Below, piece after piece: positions 8,925 to 20,716 of a DNA stretch of 64,000 bases. Origin of the DNA: Phenylobacterium sp. (GTDB taxonomy: Bacteria; Pseudomonadota; Alphaproteobacteria; Caulobacterales; Caulobacteraceae); contig NZ_PNLB01000003.1 in assembly GCF_013822795.1 (NCBI RefSeq), positions 62,001 through 126,000 on the forward strand, written 5' to 3'. Position 1 is the stretch's first letter. Each line of letters begins with the position of its first letter. The notes below the pieces were generated by a model. That model saw only the letters and a program-made list of their open reading frames with translations. It searched no databases and was not told the DNA's origin. The translations under genes were made by a program, and so were the position numbers.

Positions 8925-10709
8925 CTACGCGATCGGCTGGTCGAACATCAGCTGGCCGACGAAGCGGGCCGGCGGCGAACCGAACGACAGCACCTTGTCG
9001 TGGTAGCGCATGAGGTTGAAGTCGGCGCCCCAGCGCTTCTCGGCCTCGCGGCGCAGGGCCCAATGCTCCTGCCAGCCGACGAAGTAGGTCGGCAGCTGCG
9101 CCGACGAGACCTGCGCCCGCACCCATTTGCCGGCCGCCTCGCGCTCCTGCTGGAAGGCCTGGACCGTCATCAACTCCATCGCCGCCTCGCGGCTCATGCC
9201 GTCGACATGGACGCCCTGGTCGAGGATGGCGTTGGCGATCACCCGCAGATGCAGTTTCAGATGCGCCAGGAGATAGAGCGGGTCGCCGCCGAGGTACCCG
9301 GCCTCGGCCATGACGTCCTGGGCGTAGACCGCCCAGCCCTCGACGAACGAGCCGGAGTACAGCACCGAACGCAGCACCGACGGATAGCGGTTGGAGTGGG
9401 CCAGCTGCAGGTAGTGGCCGGGCATCGCCTCGTGGATCGTCACCTCCTGCATGCCGTAGACGTTGTATTCGCGCAGGAACGAGTCCGCCTGGGCGTCGGT
9501 CCAATCGTCCGGGATCGGCGAGATCTTGTAGAAGGTGCTCTGGCCCTTATCGAGCGGCCCGGGCGGGTCGCAGTAGGCCACCGCCACCCCGCGCTGGTAC
9601 TCCGGCGTCAGGATGATCTTCACCGGCTCGGTCGGCACGGTGACCAGGCCCTTGGCGCGGACGAAGTCGGTGGTCTGCTTCAGCTGGCGCTCGGCCTCCT
9701 CGACCAGGCCGCCCCGCGCCGGCTTCCTGTCGTAGGCCAGCTCCAGCGCCGCCTCGATCACCTTCTGCTGCTGCTCGGGGCTCGGATTGGCTGGCGCGTC
9801 GGGCGCACCCGGCCGGCCGGCGACGACGCCGCGGGCGATGCCGTACATCTGGGCGCGGATGTCGGTCAGCGCCGCCAGGGCCTTGGTCTTGATCTCAGCG
9901 CGGCTGAGCGGCGAGTTCAGCGCGAAGGCCAGCTTGCGGTCGTACTTTTCCGCGCCGATCCGGAAGTCGCCAGCGGCGGCGGGGACCAGTTCATTCTCCA
10001 GCCAGGCCTGGTGCTCGTCGATGGCGCGGGTCAGGCCCGCGGCGGCCGCGTCCAGACGCGCGCGGTCGGCGCCGCCGAGCACGCCCGCCTGCGCCGTCAC
10101 CTGCGCGACCAGCGAATGCAGTCCCTTGTTCTGACCGACCATAGTCTCGGCATGGATCTTCGGGACCCGGGCCGGCTGCAACTCCTTGCGGCTCTGGGCC
10201 AGGAAGGCCGGCAGCTTCTCCATGCGGCCGGCGGCCGAACGCAGGCGATCGGGCAGCGGCGCGAACTCACGCGCCATCAGACCGTCGAGCGCGCTGCCGG
10301 CGATGTTCGAGTAGATCAGCGGGTCCCAGGCCCAGTCCTGCAGCACCTCGTCGGTCCAGATCTGACCGCGGACCTGGTTGCCCAGGATCGCCGCATCGAC
10401 CTGGTTGGCCCGCGACAGCCCCGCGTGCGGGATCGCCTCGAGCGCCGCCAGGACATCCTTGTTGAACCGGATCCGCGCGGCACGGCCGGCGGCGCTGACG
10501 TCGTCGAGCTCAGCGTCGTAGCGGTGGTCGCCGATGATGGTGGCGAACGCCGGGCTGAGCTTCAGATACCCCTCCAGCCAGTCCTTGGAGACCTTGGCGA
10601 ACGCCGCGTCCTGCGGCGAACCTCCGACCTCGGCGGCGGCGGCCAGATCCAGGGGAACCAGCGCCGCCAGGCTGGCGGCGGCGAGCAGGTGTCGGCGGGT
10701 CAAGCGCAA
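8925..10709 (-). CDS. DUF885 family exported protein (predicted metallopeptidase)
   Basis: The 594-residue protein begins with a Tat/Sec-like signal (MRLTRRHLLAAASLAALVP with a nearby AAAAE cleavage region). The RR at 5-6 followed by H suggests Tat export. The DUF885 landmark TIHEAMPGHYLQLAH is present, a HExxxGH metal-site motif, and further conserved blocks such as GRFRIG-type and PVKIILTPEY segments match the family. DUF885 proteins are predicted zinc peptidases, but activity is not shown here. It is a single minus-strand gene, separated by hairpins from the crotonase gene. Confidence 0.85.
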   Translation of the reverse strand: MRLTRRHLLAAASLAALVPLDLAAAAEVGGSPQDAAFAKVSKDWLEGYLKLSPAFATIIGDHRYDAELDDVSAAGRAARIRFNKDVLAALEAIPHAGLSRANQVDAAILGNQVRGQIWTDEVLQDWAWDPLIYSNIAGSALDGLMAREFAPLPDRLRSAAGRMEKLPAFLAQSRKELQPARVPKIHAETMVGQNKGLHSLVAQVTAQAGVLGGADRARLDAAAAGLTRAIDEHQAWLENELVPAAAGDFRIGAEKYDRKLAFALNSPLSRAEIKTKALAALTDIRAQMYGIARGVVAGRPGAPDAPANPSPEQQQKVIEAALELAYDRKPARGGLVEEAERQLKQTTDFVRAKGLVTVPTEPVKIILTPEYQRGVAVAYCDPPGPLDKGQSTFYKISPIPDDWTDAQADSFLREYNVYGMQEVTIHEAMPGHYLQLAHSNRYPSVLRSVLYSGSFVEGWAVYAQDVMAEAGYLGGDPLYLLAHLKLHLRVIANAILDQGVHVDGMSREAAMELMTVQAFQQEREAAGKWVRAQVSSAQLPTYFVGWQEHWALRREAEKRWGADFNLMRYHDKVLSFGSPPARFVGQLMFDQPIA

Positions 10710-10774
10710 GGTGCAGCCCTCTGAAAGCGAAGCGCTACACTTACGCTTGCCGCCGCGCCGCTGGAAGCCGCCGG

Positions 10775-11143
10775 CTACTCCCGGTCGAGTTCGTCGAGCA
10801 GCCGGCGCAGACGGGCCTTCTCCTCGTCCGACAGCGCCTGGCGGCGGGCGAAGTGCGCGACCATCGGGGCCAACTCGCCGCCGAACAGGCGGTCGAGCAG
10901 GCCCTGGCTCTCGGCGGTCACGTACTCGTCGCGGGCCACCAGCGGCGCGTAGAGCGTGCGCCCGTCCTGCTTGCGCGAGGCGATCGCCCCCTTCTTGAGC
11001 AGCCGGTTGACCAGGGTCTTGACCGTCGCCTCGCCCCAGCCCTGGGCCGGCGCGACGGCCTTGACCAGTTCATCGGGGGTCTGCGGACCGCCGGACCAGA
11101 GCGCCTCCATCACCTGGCGCTCGGCCTCGGTGATGCCGATCAC
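10775..11143 (-). CDS. BlaI/MecI/CopY-family transcriptional repressor
   Basis: This 122-residue repressor begins IGITEAERQVMEALW and has a winged-helix recognition region GWGEATVKTLVNRLLKKGAI followed by an RTLYAPLV wing and a C-terminal dimerisation helix set. The GTG at 11143 overlaps the stop of the upstream gene (GTGA). Upstream in-frame extension is out-of-frame membrane-protein sequence and is rejected. BlaI-type repressors bind TACA/TGTA-like dyads, and two such dyads lie before the operon (11609-11644). No BlaR1 sensor protease is next to it; the partner is a TolQ/MotA-like membrane protein. Confidence 0.88.
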   Translation of the reverse strand: MIGITEAERQVMEALWSGGPQTPDELVKAVAPAQGWGEATVKTLVNRLLKKGAIASRKQDGRTLYAPLVARDEYVTAESQGLLDRLFGGELAPMVAHFARRQALSDEEKARLRRLLDELDRE

Positions 11144-11595
11144 GCGGCGAGCCGGCGCAGGCGCGCGTCCAAGTCCTGATGGCAGATCACCGCCAGGGTC
11201 GAAGCCGCCAAGCCGAGCATGACCTGGAACATCGCTTCGGCGTAACCGGGCGCGAGCACGGCCATGGCCGGGGTCGGACGCACGTTGGCCAGGCCCATGA
11301 AACCGCTGACCAGGGTAAAGGACGCGCCGAACAGGCCGAGCAGCAGCGCCCCGACCCACATGCCCTTGAGGTACCGCAATCCCGCCACCGATCGGCTCGG
11401 CTGGGCCGACAGGGAACGGCCGAACCCGAGCGCCCAGAGCACGACCGCGGCCACGCCCATGACCATCAGGACGAGCATGACGCCCTGGTTCAGCCGCGAG
11501 GCGTCGAGAAACACCTGGGCGAAGCTCAGGCGTTCGAACTCCGGAACCACGATCGGGTTCATGGGATCGGGCTGCGGGATGACCGTCGACTGCAT
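11140..11595 (-). CDS. MotA/TolQ/ExbB-like membrane protein
   Basis: The 151-residue protein has three hydrophobic segments (about 35-60, 80-105, 120-140) separated by a short basic loop (RSLSAQPSRSVAGLRYLKG). The layout resembles the MotA/TolQ/ExbB proton-channel fold, but without the large cytoplasmic domain of TolQ. The ATG at 11595 has an ideal GGAGGA ribosome site; an ATG four codons earlier overlaps it. It is the first gene of an operon with the BlaI-type repressor and is followed by it with a GTGA overlap. Its function is unknown; it may be the signal-sensing or regulated membrane component. Confidence 0.65.
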   Translation of the reverse strand: MQSTVIPQPDPMNPIVVPEFERLSFAQVFLDASRLNQGVMLVLMVMGVAAVVLWALGFGRSLSAQPSRSVAGLRYLKGMWVGALLLGLFGASFTLVSGFMGLANVRPTPAMAVLAPGYAEAMFQVMLGLAASTLAVICHQDLDARLRRLAA

Positions 11596-11608
11596 CGCTT
11601 CCTCCAAA

Positions 11609-11644
11609 TTACGTTTGTAGTTCTCAATTGGATTACACGCGTAA
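11609..11644 (-). promoter_or_regulatory. Tandem TTAC-N4-GTAA operators (BlaI-type)
   Basis: Read on the minus strand, TTAC-GCGT-GTAA (11633-11644) and CTAC-AAAC-GTAA (11609-11620) are two dyads of the form TAC-N4-GTA, centred 24 bases apart. That is about two helical turns, right before the start of the TolQ-like gene. BlaI-family repressors bind TACA/TGTA-type dyads, and the encoded BlaI protein is in the same operon, so autoregulation is likely. Confidence 0.6.
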
Positions 11645-11770
11645 ATCGACTCGTCAAGCCTTGGTCCGCATGACTGTCATCCCGGTTTCGGCGCCAGCCG
11701 AAGACCGGGCCCCATTCACGCGGCGGCCGCCGTACGCAGCTCGATACGATCAGGAGATCATGGATCCCGA

Positions 11771-13429
11771 TTAGACGCAGACCACCCCCGACTTGGCGTC
11801 GGTGTACGCCCCGCCAAGGTAGGCGACCTCGCCGTTGACCAGCACGGCGTCGACGCCGCGGGCGTCGCGGACGTAGCGCATCCCCTCGCCGGGCATGTCG
11901 AACACCGGCCGCTCTTCGGCCCGGTCGATGGTCGCGGGATCGAAAACCACGATGTCGGCGGCGTGGCCGGGGGTCAGCCGCCCCCTGCCCTTCAGGCCCC
12001 AGATGTCGGCGGTCTCGGCGGTGATCTTGCGCACCGCGTGCTCGAGGCTCAGGCGCCCGGACTTGCGGACGAATTCGCTGAACAGGTAGCCGGTGTCGCC
12101 ATAGGTCGAGAACGAGGCGATGTGCGCGCCGCCGTCGCTGGCCCCGATGTGGACGAGCGGATGGGCGAGCATCGGTCCGATGCGGTCGGTGTCCTCGTGG
12201 CCCATATCGGCGGCGAGAAAGGCGACGTCCAGGCCGTGAGCCAGCGAGATGTCGATCAGCGCCTGGGCCGGGACCTGGCCGCGCTCGGCCGCGATCTCGC
12301 CCAGCGTCCTGCCGACCATTTCGGCCGGCGCGGCGTCGCCGCCGCGCACGATCAGCCCGCCCATCATCTTGCGGCCGCCGTCGGGGCCAAGGTCCTCGAC
12401 CATCTTGGCGACGGTGTCGGGGTCGTTGAGCGAGTGGAGCCGCGCCTCCAGCGGCTGGCGCAGCACCCGCACCCAGCGCGGCAGCCGCGCGAAGAACAGG
12501 CTCGGCCGCAGCAGCGAGAAGCTGATGTCGATCGGTCGGGTCTGCATCTGCGGCCAGACCCGCGCGCCGCGGGCGAACTGCTCCTCGACCCGGGCCAGGA
12601 TCCGCGGGGCGTTATCCGGCGTCGAGGTGTTGTCGAACACCGGCGAGAAGGTGGTCGGGATGGCGTGCTTGAGCGACAGCTCCGAAAGCTGGTCGATGCG
12701 GGCGATGGTGATGTCGACGTCGTAGAACTCCGGCACGCACTGAAGCATGCGGCCGAACTCGCCCAGCACCGCCGACAGCGCGTCCAGCTCTGCGAAATCG
12801 GCGAAGCGGCTGGGCACTGGGCGGCCGTGCTCGTCGAGGTCGACGAAGCTGGTCGACAGGCCGACCGCGCCGGCCGCCAGACACTCGCGCAGGAGATCTT
12901 GCATGGCGGCGATCTCAGCGGGGGTGGCGGTGCGCTGCTGGGCGGCCTCGCCCATCACCCACAGCCGGATGACGCTGTGGCCGACCAGCGGCGCGACGTT
13001 GATCGAGAGGTTGCGGGCGATGGCGTCGCGGTAGCCGGCGAAGTCCTCCCAGCTCCAGTCGAAGGCCTGGGTGAAGGCCTCGGGCGGCATCTCCTCGATC
13101 TGCTGGAACATGCCGACCACCTTGGGCCGGTCTGCGGCCTTCAGCGGGGCCAGCGACAGCGAGCAGTTGCCGGGCACGATGCAGGTGACGCCGTGCTCCA
13201 GCGCCGGGCGCGCCGCGCCGTCCCACAGCAGCTGGACGTCGAAGTGTGTGTGCGGGTCGATGAAGCCGGGCGCAATGACCCGCCCGCCGGCGTCGATCTC
13301 ACGCCGGGCCGGGCCGGAGACCTCGCCGACCGCCGCGATCAGGCCGTCCTTCACCGCCACGTCGCCCTTGAAGGCCTTCTCGCCGGACCCGTCGACCACG
13401 AGCCCGTTACGCACGATCACGTCGAACAT
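11771..13429 (-). CDS. N-acyl-D-amino-acid deacylase-like amidohydrolase
   Basis: The 552-residue amidohydrolase is D-aminoacylase-like: FDVIVRNGLVVDGSG opens the composite beta-sandwich, GFIDPHTHFDVQLLWD holds the HxH metal pair, and late DGGAHIASF and ADIVVFDP blocks close the fold. It hydrolyses N-acyl-D-amino acids or similar amides. The ATG at 13429 has CTGGAGGGA before it, and the frame upstream is overlapping-gene sequence, so this start is firm. It is the last gene of a three-gene operon with two very short coupled genes upstream (13644-13417 and 13847-13641). Confidence 0.88.
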   Translation of the reverse strand: MFDVIVRNGLVVDGSGEKAFKGDVAVKDGLIAAVGEVSGPARREIDAGGRVIAPGFIDPHTHFDVQLLWDGAARPALEHGVTCIVPGNCSLSLAPLKAADRPKVVGMFQQIEEMPPEAFTQAFDWSWEDFAGYRDAIARNLSINVAPLVGHSVIRLWVMGEAAQQRTATPAEIAAMQDLLRECLAAGAVGLSTSFVDLDEHGRPVPSRFADFAELDALSAVLGEFGRMLQCVPEFYDVDITIARIDQLSELSLKHAIPTTFSPVFDNTSTPDNAPRILARVEEQFARGARVWPQMQTRPIDISFSLLRPSLFFARLPRWVRVLRQPLEARLHSLNDPDTVAKMVEDLGPDGGRKMMGGLIVRGGDAAPAEMVGRTLGEIAAERGQVPAQALIDISLAHGLDVAFLAADMGHEDTDRIGPMLAHPLVHIGASDGGAHIASFSTYGDTGYLFSEFVRKSGRLSLEHAVRKITAETADIWGLKGRGRLTPGHAADIVVFDPATIDRAEERPVFDMPGEGMRYVRDARGVDAVLVNGEVAYLGGAYTDAKSGVVCV

Positions 13430-13644
13430 GTTCCCTCCAGCAGCTTGCGCCAGGAATGCCCGGCCAGCTCGTCCAGGTGCGCCGCCCCGCAGGCGGCCAT
13501 GAGTTCGAGGCCCTTGTCGGCCTCCAGCACCACCACGCCCTGCCCGCCGTTCGGGTAGCGCAGTCGCAAAACCAGTTCGGCCGAGCCGTCGTGGCCGGCG
13601 GCGATCTCCGCCCCGGCGATCACGGCCTCGGCCGGCCCGCTCAT
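13417..13644 (-). CDS. Small coupled protein upstream of the D-aminoacylase
   Basis: A 75-residue protein of unknown function: MSGPAEAVIAGAEIAAGHDG at the start, LVLRLRYPNGGQGVVVLEADKG in the middle, then GLELMAACGAAHLDELAGHSWRKL in pieces. Its start overlaps the stop of the next upstream gene (ATGA), and its 3' end overlaps the D-aminoacylase start by 13 bases. It has no signal peptide or membrane segment. The tight coupling on both sides and balanced composition argue it is real. A partner or accessory role to the amidohydrolase is inference. Confidence 0.7.
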   Translation of the reverse strand: MSGPAEAVIAGAEIAAGHDGSAELVLRLRYPNGGQGVVVLEADKGLELMAACGAAHLDELAGHSWRKLLEGTCST

Positions 13645-13847
13645 CGCCGCGGCGGCTCCACAAACACCACGTCGCTGCCGAGGATCAGCCCAGCCGGCTT
13701 GCGCATGGCGAAGATATGCAGGTTCCAGCTGCGGATCTGGTCGACGGCGCTGCCTAACGGTTCGTCCGGCAACGCGCGGGCGGCCAGGTCCTCGACGCGC
13801 TCGCCCGCCAGCGGGGTCACGAAGCGCCGCTGTGGGGTCAGGTCCAT
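13641..13847 (-). CDS. Small LysM-like protein, first gene of the aminoacylase operon
   Basis: A 68-residue protein: MDLTPQRRFVTPLAGERVED, then LAARALPDEPLGSAVDQIRSW and GLILGSDVVFVEPPRR. The GERVEDLAARAL to GSDVVFVEPP arrangement resembles a LysM-type repeat (start of the repeat, helical core, closing strand), but with no signal peptide. It overlaps the next gene by ATGA and is followed by the D-aminoacylase gene. LysM similarity is a visual call only; the role is unknown. Confidence 0.6.
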   Translation of the reverse strand: MDLTPQRRFVTPLAGERVEDLAARALPDEPLGSAVDQIRSWNLHIFAMRKPAGLILGSDVVFVEPPRR

Positions 13848-13995
13848 GGGCTTCCTCCGTCTTTGTCGGCCGAAACGCTGCTTGCCCCTCCGCCGCGTAA
13901 GTCCAGGAGAAATCGCCGCCCTGCTGACAACACTGCTGACAGGTTTGTGCGAGGCCCGCGCTAGAACCTGCCGGTGATATCGCCGCAGCGGGTTT

Positions 13996-14010
13996 GTTCG
14001 CAGAATGTTC
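13996..14010 (+). promoter_or_regulatory. LexA/SOS box of uvrA (GTTC-N7-GTTC)
   Basis: GTTC-GCAGAAT-GTTC is a perfect match to the LexA-binding form known in alphaproteobacteria. It lies about 83 bases before the uvrA start, in the expected promoter position. It implies induction of uvrA by DNA damage through LexA cleavage. Confidence 0.85.
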
Positions 14011-14092
14011 CCGTGTTATCGGTGAGTCTCGGAACTACATTGGACGGAAGCTGCTGAGGGCATCGGCGGCTGCAAGCGTTTTCCGGAAAAAC

Positions 14093-16986
<2,894 letters not shown>

Positions 16987-16990
<4 letters not shown>

Positions 16991-17532
16991 CGGCCGCCGA
17001 ACAACGGCAGGGTGTCGGGGGCCAGCGCGCCCTCGATCTCCAGCATGCGCAGCTTGGTGTCGGCGCCGCCGGGGGCCGAGAAGCCGCCCTTGCGGCCGCC
17101 GGCCGCCAGGATGCGATGGCACGGCACCACGATAGGCCAGGGGTTGGCGCCCAACGCCTGACCGACGGCGCGCGACAGGCTGACGTCGCCGAGCCGGCGG
17201 GCGATGTCGCCATAGGTCAGGGTCTGGCCCGGTGGGATGGCCCTAGCGATTGCGTAGACCTGGGCCGCGAGCGGAGCGATCGCCCCATCGGCCAGCGTCA
17301 CCTCCAACAGATCCCGCTTCTCGCCGCGCAGCAGCGCCTGCATGCCGGCGATGGCGTCCGCCACGGCGGGAGGCGGCTCCCCCTCCTCCATCCCGGGGTG
17401 GCGACGGGCCATGCGGGCGCGCGGATCGCCGCCCTCGCTGAGCGGCAGCATGACGCCTGTCAGCCCCTGCGCGTTCCAGGCGACGCCGCAGAGGCCGATG
17501 GCGGTGTCGAACAGGGCGAAGCCGTCGGTCAT
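16987..17532 (-). CDS. ogt: Methylated-DNA-protein-cysteine S-methyltransferase (Ogt)
   Basis: This 181-residue suicide methyltransferase removes O6-methyl groups from guanine in DNA. The catalytic VPCHRILA motif, the [16 protein letters not shown] helix-turn-helix and the Arg finger region ([15 protein letters not shown]) are all present; there is no Ada N-terminal zinc domain. This is the second O6-alkylguanine repair gene in the window besides ada, and it is probably constitutive because no operator is seen. It is convergent with uvrA and overlaps its end by 4 bases. Confidence 0.92.
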
Positions 17533-17681
17533 GATGCAAACCTAGCACCCGGCAAGCGAAGGCGCTGGCGGCTTTCGGACCCGCACGCAGGCCGCCGCTG
17601 ACGCCAGGGAATGACGCTTGCATTCAAACGCGTGTTCGAAATAGCCTCGCTCCATACTTAAGAAGATTAGGGAGCGACCCA

Positions 17682-18293
17682 ATGAAACTTTACGGCGCGC
17701 CGATGCCGGCGCCGAACCCCCGCCGCGTGCGCATCTTCCTGGCCGAGAAGGGCGTCGAGCTGCCCGAGACGCCGGTCAACATGATGAAGCGCGAGCACAA
17801 ATCGGCCGAATTCCGGGCCAAGAACTCCATGGGCCAGTTGCCGGCCCTCGAACTGGACGACGGGACCTGCATTTCCGAGACCGTCGCCATCTGCCGCTAC
17901 TTCGAAGAGACCCACCCCGAGCCGCCGCTGTTCGGCCGCACGGCAGTCGAGAAGGCGTTGGTCGATCAGTGGATCCGCCGCGTCGAGTTCGCGGTGATGA
18001 TGCCGGTCGGCAACTTCTGGCGCCACGCGCACCCGTACACGGCCGCGCTGCTGACCCAGTTCAAGGACTTCGGCGAATCCAACAAGGAGACCTACCAGGG
18101 CGCCCAGAAGTATCTGGACCGCGAATTGGAAGGCCGCGAGTTCCTGGTCGGCGACAGCTACACCATGGCCGACATCTGCCTGCTCTCGACGGTCGATTTC
18201 GCCGAGTGGATCGGCCTGCCGGTCGAGGACGAATTCGCCAACCTCAAGGCCTGGCGCGAGCGGGTGAAGGCCCGGCCGAGCGCCGACGCCTAG
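17682..18293 (+). CDS. Glutathione S-transferase family protein
   Basis: The 203-residue two-domain GST fold has a thioredoxin-like N-terminal half (MKLYGAPMPAPNPRRVRIFL, then MGQLPALELDDGTCISETVAI with the Glu-Ser/Thr pair that binds glutathione) and a helical C-terminal half (VGDSYTMADICLLSTVDF). The start Ser/Cys of the active site reads PAPNPRRVR, so the catalytic residue is not obvious. It is preceded by an AGGGAGCG ribosome site. The substrate is unknown. It is convergent with the membrane-protein gene, overlapping by 4 bases. Confidence 0.9.
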   Translation: MKLYGAPMPAPNPRRVRIFLAEKGVELPETPVNMMKREHKSAEFRAKNSMGQLPALELDDGTCISETVAICRYFEETHPEPPLFGRTAVEKALVDQWIRRVEFAVMMPVGNFWRHAHPYTAALLTQFKDFGESNKETYQGAQKYLDRELEGREFLVGDSYTMADICLLSTVDFAEWIGLPVEDEFANLKAWRERVKARPSADA

Positions 18294-19177
18294 GCGTCGG
18301 CCGCCTTGGTGAGCCCCCGATACGCCACCGCGGCGGGGGCGATCACCACAGCGTAGTAGATCGCCGTCAGCCAGCCGGAGACCAGCAGATAGAGCACGGT
18401 GGTCAGGGTGAAGTAGGACTGCACGGACGTGCTGTCGGGGCTGAACATTTTGCCAGCCTCTTGAAGATTGCCGCCCTTGGCGATGGCGACGGCCGCCGCG
18501 AAGATCACCAGCACCAGCAGCGACATGGCGATGATGCCGCAGATCGCCAGGCCGTAGGCGCCGGTCAGCTTCCAGAACTGGCCCTTGGTCAGCCGCCAGG
18601 AGTCGAAGATCGCCAGGCGATGCTCGGAGAAGGTGATCGCGGGGGCCAACGACAGCCGGACGGCCGTATAGAACAGGACCCCCAGGATGAAGAACTCGAT
18701 GACAATGCCCATCATCGCGCCGGCGCCCTGGCCAGCAACCGCCATCACCAGGGCTGCAATCAAGCCGGCCACCAGCACCGCGCCGATCGTCGCGAGGAGG
18801 ACCAGCATGAAGTAGACGCCAGTCAGCGCCGCAAGCCGAGCCTCGTCCGCGCCCAACTTCAAATACGCGAAGCCGCGATCCTCAGGACGCAGGGTCACGC
18901 GATAGACCGCCGCCGCCATCACGCATTGGAACAGCAACCCGACGATCATCATCGGGAACAGCACGGCGAGCATTTCGCCTAGAGCAGCCAGGTTCGGCGT
19001 GTCGGCCGGCCCTGCGTCCAGCATCGCGCTGGCCTCCCGCCCGACGGTCGTCAGGTAGATGGCGCTGCAGACGCTGACGAGGAAGCACAGCACCGCCCAG
19101 ACGAGAACCGTCCTTGGGCGTTCGCGCGTCAGTCGGAAACCCTCGAAAGCGGCGTCAGTCGCCGAAAACGCGCTCAT
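18290..19177 (-). CDS. Multi-pass membrane protein of unknown function
   Basis: The 295-residue protein has about six hydrophobic segments (roughly 25-45, 70-92, 118-145, 150-170, 200-225 and 255-285). It opens with AFSATDAAFEGFRLTRERP, an arrangement seen in uncharacterised Caulobacterales membrane proteins, and carries the conserved-looking SWRLTKGQFWKL stretch between segments. There is no transport or enzyme motif. The start is one of two adjacent ATGs (19180 or 19177). It stands alone between the convergent GST gene and the divergent trmFO. Confidence 0.72.
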   Translation of the reverse strand: MSAFSATDAAFEGFRLTRERPRTVLVWAVLCFLVSVCSAIYLTTVGREASAMLDAGPADTPNLAALGEMLAVLFPMMIVGLLFQCVMAAAVYRVTLRPEDRGFAYLKLGADEARLAALTGVYFMLVLLATIGAVLVAGLIAALVMAVAGQGAGAMMGIVIEFFILGVLFYTAVRLSLAPAITFSEHRLAIFDSWRLTKGQFWKLTGAYGLAICGIIAMSLLVLVIFAAAVAIAKGGNLQEAGKMFSPDSTSVQSYFTLTTVLYLLVSGWLTAIYYAVVIAPAAVAYRGLTKAADA

Positions 19178-19306
19178 CACAATCCTCTGGCCAAGCCGTC
19201 GCTAATAACGAGTCGGCCTCTGTTTGGCTGCGGATTCTGGTGGGGGAGTTCAACCTTCGCAAGGCCCCGCTCGCGAAGTGTTACGATCGTTGCTAGTTAG
19301 TCACGC

Positions 19307-20713
19307 ATGTCGAACCAACCAGTACATATCGTCGGCGGGGGCCTGGCCGGTTCCGAAGCCGCTTGGCAAGTCGCCCAGGCCGGAGTTCCGGTCGTCCTGC
19401 ATGAGATGCGCCCGGTCCGGAAGACCGACGCGCACCAGACCGACGGCCTGGCCGAGCTGGTCTGCTCCAACTCGTTCCGCGCCGACGACTGGACCGGCAA
19501 CGCGGTCGGCCTGCTGCACGCCGAGATGCGCAAGCTGGACTCGATCATCATGGGCTGCGGCGACGCCAACCAGGTGCCGGCCGGCGGCGCCCTGGCCGTC
19601 GACCGTGACGGCTTCTCGCAAGCTGTCACCGCGCGGCTGGAAGCCCATCCGCTGGTCACCATCGAACGCGAAGAGATCGCCGGCCTGCCGCCGGCCGAGT
19701 GGGACAACGTCATCGTCGCCACCGGGCCGCTGACCTCCCCGGCCCTGTCCGAGGCGATCTTGCAGCTGACCGGCGAAGGCGAGCTGGCCTTCTTCGACGC
19801 CATCGCCCCGATCGTGAACTTCGAGTCGATCGACATGGACGTCTGCTGGCGTCAGTCGCGCTACGACAAGGCCGGCCCGGCCGGCGACACCGCCGCCTAC
19901 ATCAACTGCCCGATGGACAAGGCGCAGTACGAGGCCTTCATTGACGCCCTGCTGGCCGGCCCGAAGTCCGAATTCAAGGACTGGGAGAACGTCCCCTATT
20001 TCGACGGCTGCCTGCCGATCGAGGTGATGGCCGAGCGCGGCCGCGAGACCCTGCGCCACGGGCCGATGAAGCCCGTCGGCCTGACCAACGCCCACAATCC
20101 GGAGGTGAAGGCCTACGCCATCGTCCAGCTGCGCCAGGACAATGCGCTTGGCACGCTGTGGAACATGGTCGGCTTCCAGACCAAGCTGAAGCACGGCGCC
20201 CAGACCGAGATCTTTCGGACCATCCCGGGTCTGGAGAAGGCCGTGTTCGCGCGCCTCGGCGGGCTGCACCGCAACACCTTCCTGAACAGCCCCAAGCTGC
20301 TCGACGGCCAACTGCGGATGAAGAACCAGCCGCGGCTGCGATTCGCCGGCCAGGTGACCGGGGTCGAAGGCTATGTCGAGAGCGCCGCCGTCGGCCTGCT
20401 GGCCGGCCGCTTCGCCGCCGCCGAGCGCCTCGGCCGTCCGATCGAAGCGCCGCCCGCGACCACCGCCCTGGGCGCCCTGATCGGCCATATCACCGGCGGC
20501 CACATCGACGCCGGCAAGGGCTCGTTCCAGCCGATGAACATCAACTACGGCCTGCTGCCGCCGATGGACGCCGCCGGCCCGAAACGACGCGAGGACGGCA
20601 GCCGCATCGGCGCCAAGGAGCGCGGTCGCAACAAGAAGCTGGCGGTCGGCGAGCGCGCCCTGGCCGATCTCGACGCCTGGGTCGCCGGCGCGCCGGCGCT
20701 GGCCGCCGAGTAG
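19307..20713 (+). CDS. trmFO: tRNA (uracil-5-)-methyltransferase TrmFO, folate dependent
   Basis: This flavoprotein uses methylenetetrahydrofolate and FAD/NAD(P)H to make 5-methyluridine at position 54 of tRNA. The 468-residue protein starts with a dinucleotide-binding motif [11 protein letters not shown] (9-19), has LVCSNSFR with Cys53 matching the catalytic-site Cys known in TrmFO, and ends with the family's [15 protein letters not shown] block. It replaces TrmA in organisms using folate. It lies next to a phytoene-synthase-like gene in the convergent orientation, with a 3-base gap. Confidence 0.95.
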   Translation: MSNQPVHIVGGGLAGSEAAWQVAQAGVPVVLHEMRPVRKTDAHQTDGLAELVCSNSFRADDWTGNAVGLLHAEMRKLDSIIMGCGDANQVPAGGALAVDRDGFSQAVTARLEAHPLVTIEREEIAGLPPAEWDNVIVATGPLTSPALSEAILQLTGEGELAFFDAIAPIVNFESIDMDVCWRQSRYDKAGPAGDTAAYINCPMDKAQYEAFIDALLAGPKSEFKDWENVPYFDGCLPIEVMAERGRETLRHGPMKPVGLTNAHNPEVKAYAIVQLRQDNALGTLWNMVGFQTKLKHGAQTEIFRTIPGLEKAVFARLGGLHRNTFLNSPKLLDGQLRMKNQPRLRFAGQVTGVEGYVESAAVGLLAGRFAAAERLGRPIEAPPATTALGALIGHITGGHIDAGKGSFQPMNINYGLLPPMDAAGPKRREDGSRIGAKERGRNKKLAVGERALADLDAWVAGAPALAAE

Positions 20714-20716
20714 CCG

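Noticed and set aside
8916-10724. 602-codon forward ORF opposite the DUF885 gene
   Set aside because: Antisense shadow; the minus strand carries the signal peptide and HExxxGH motif.
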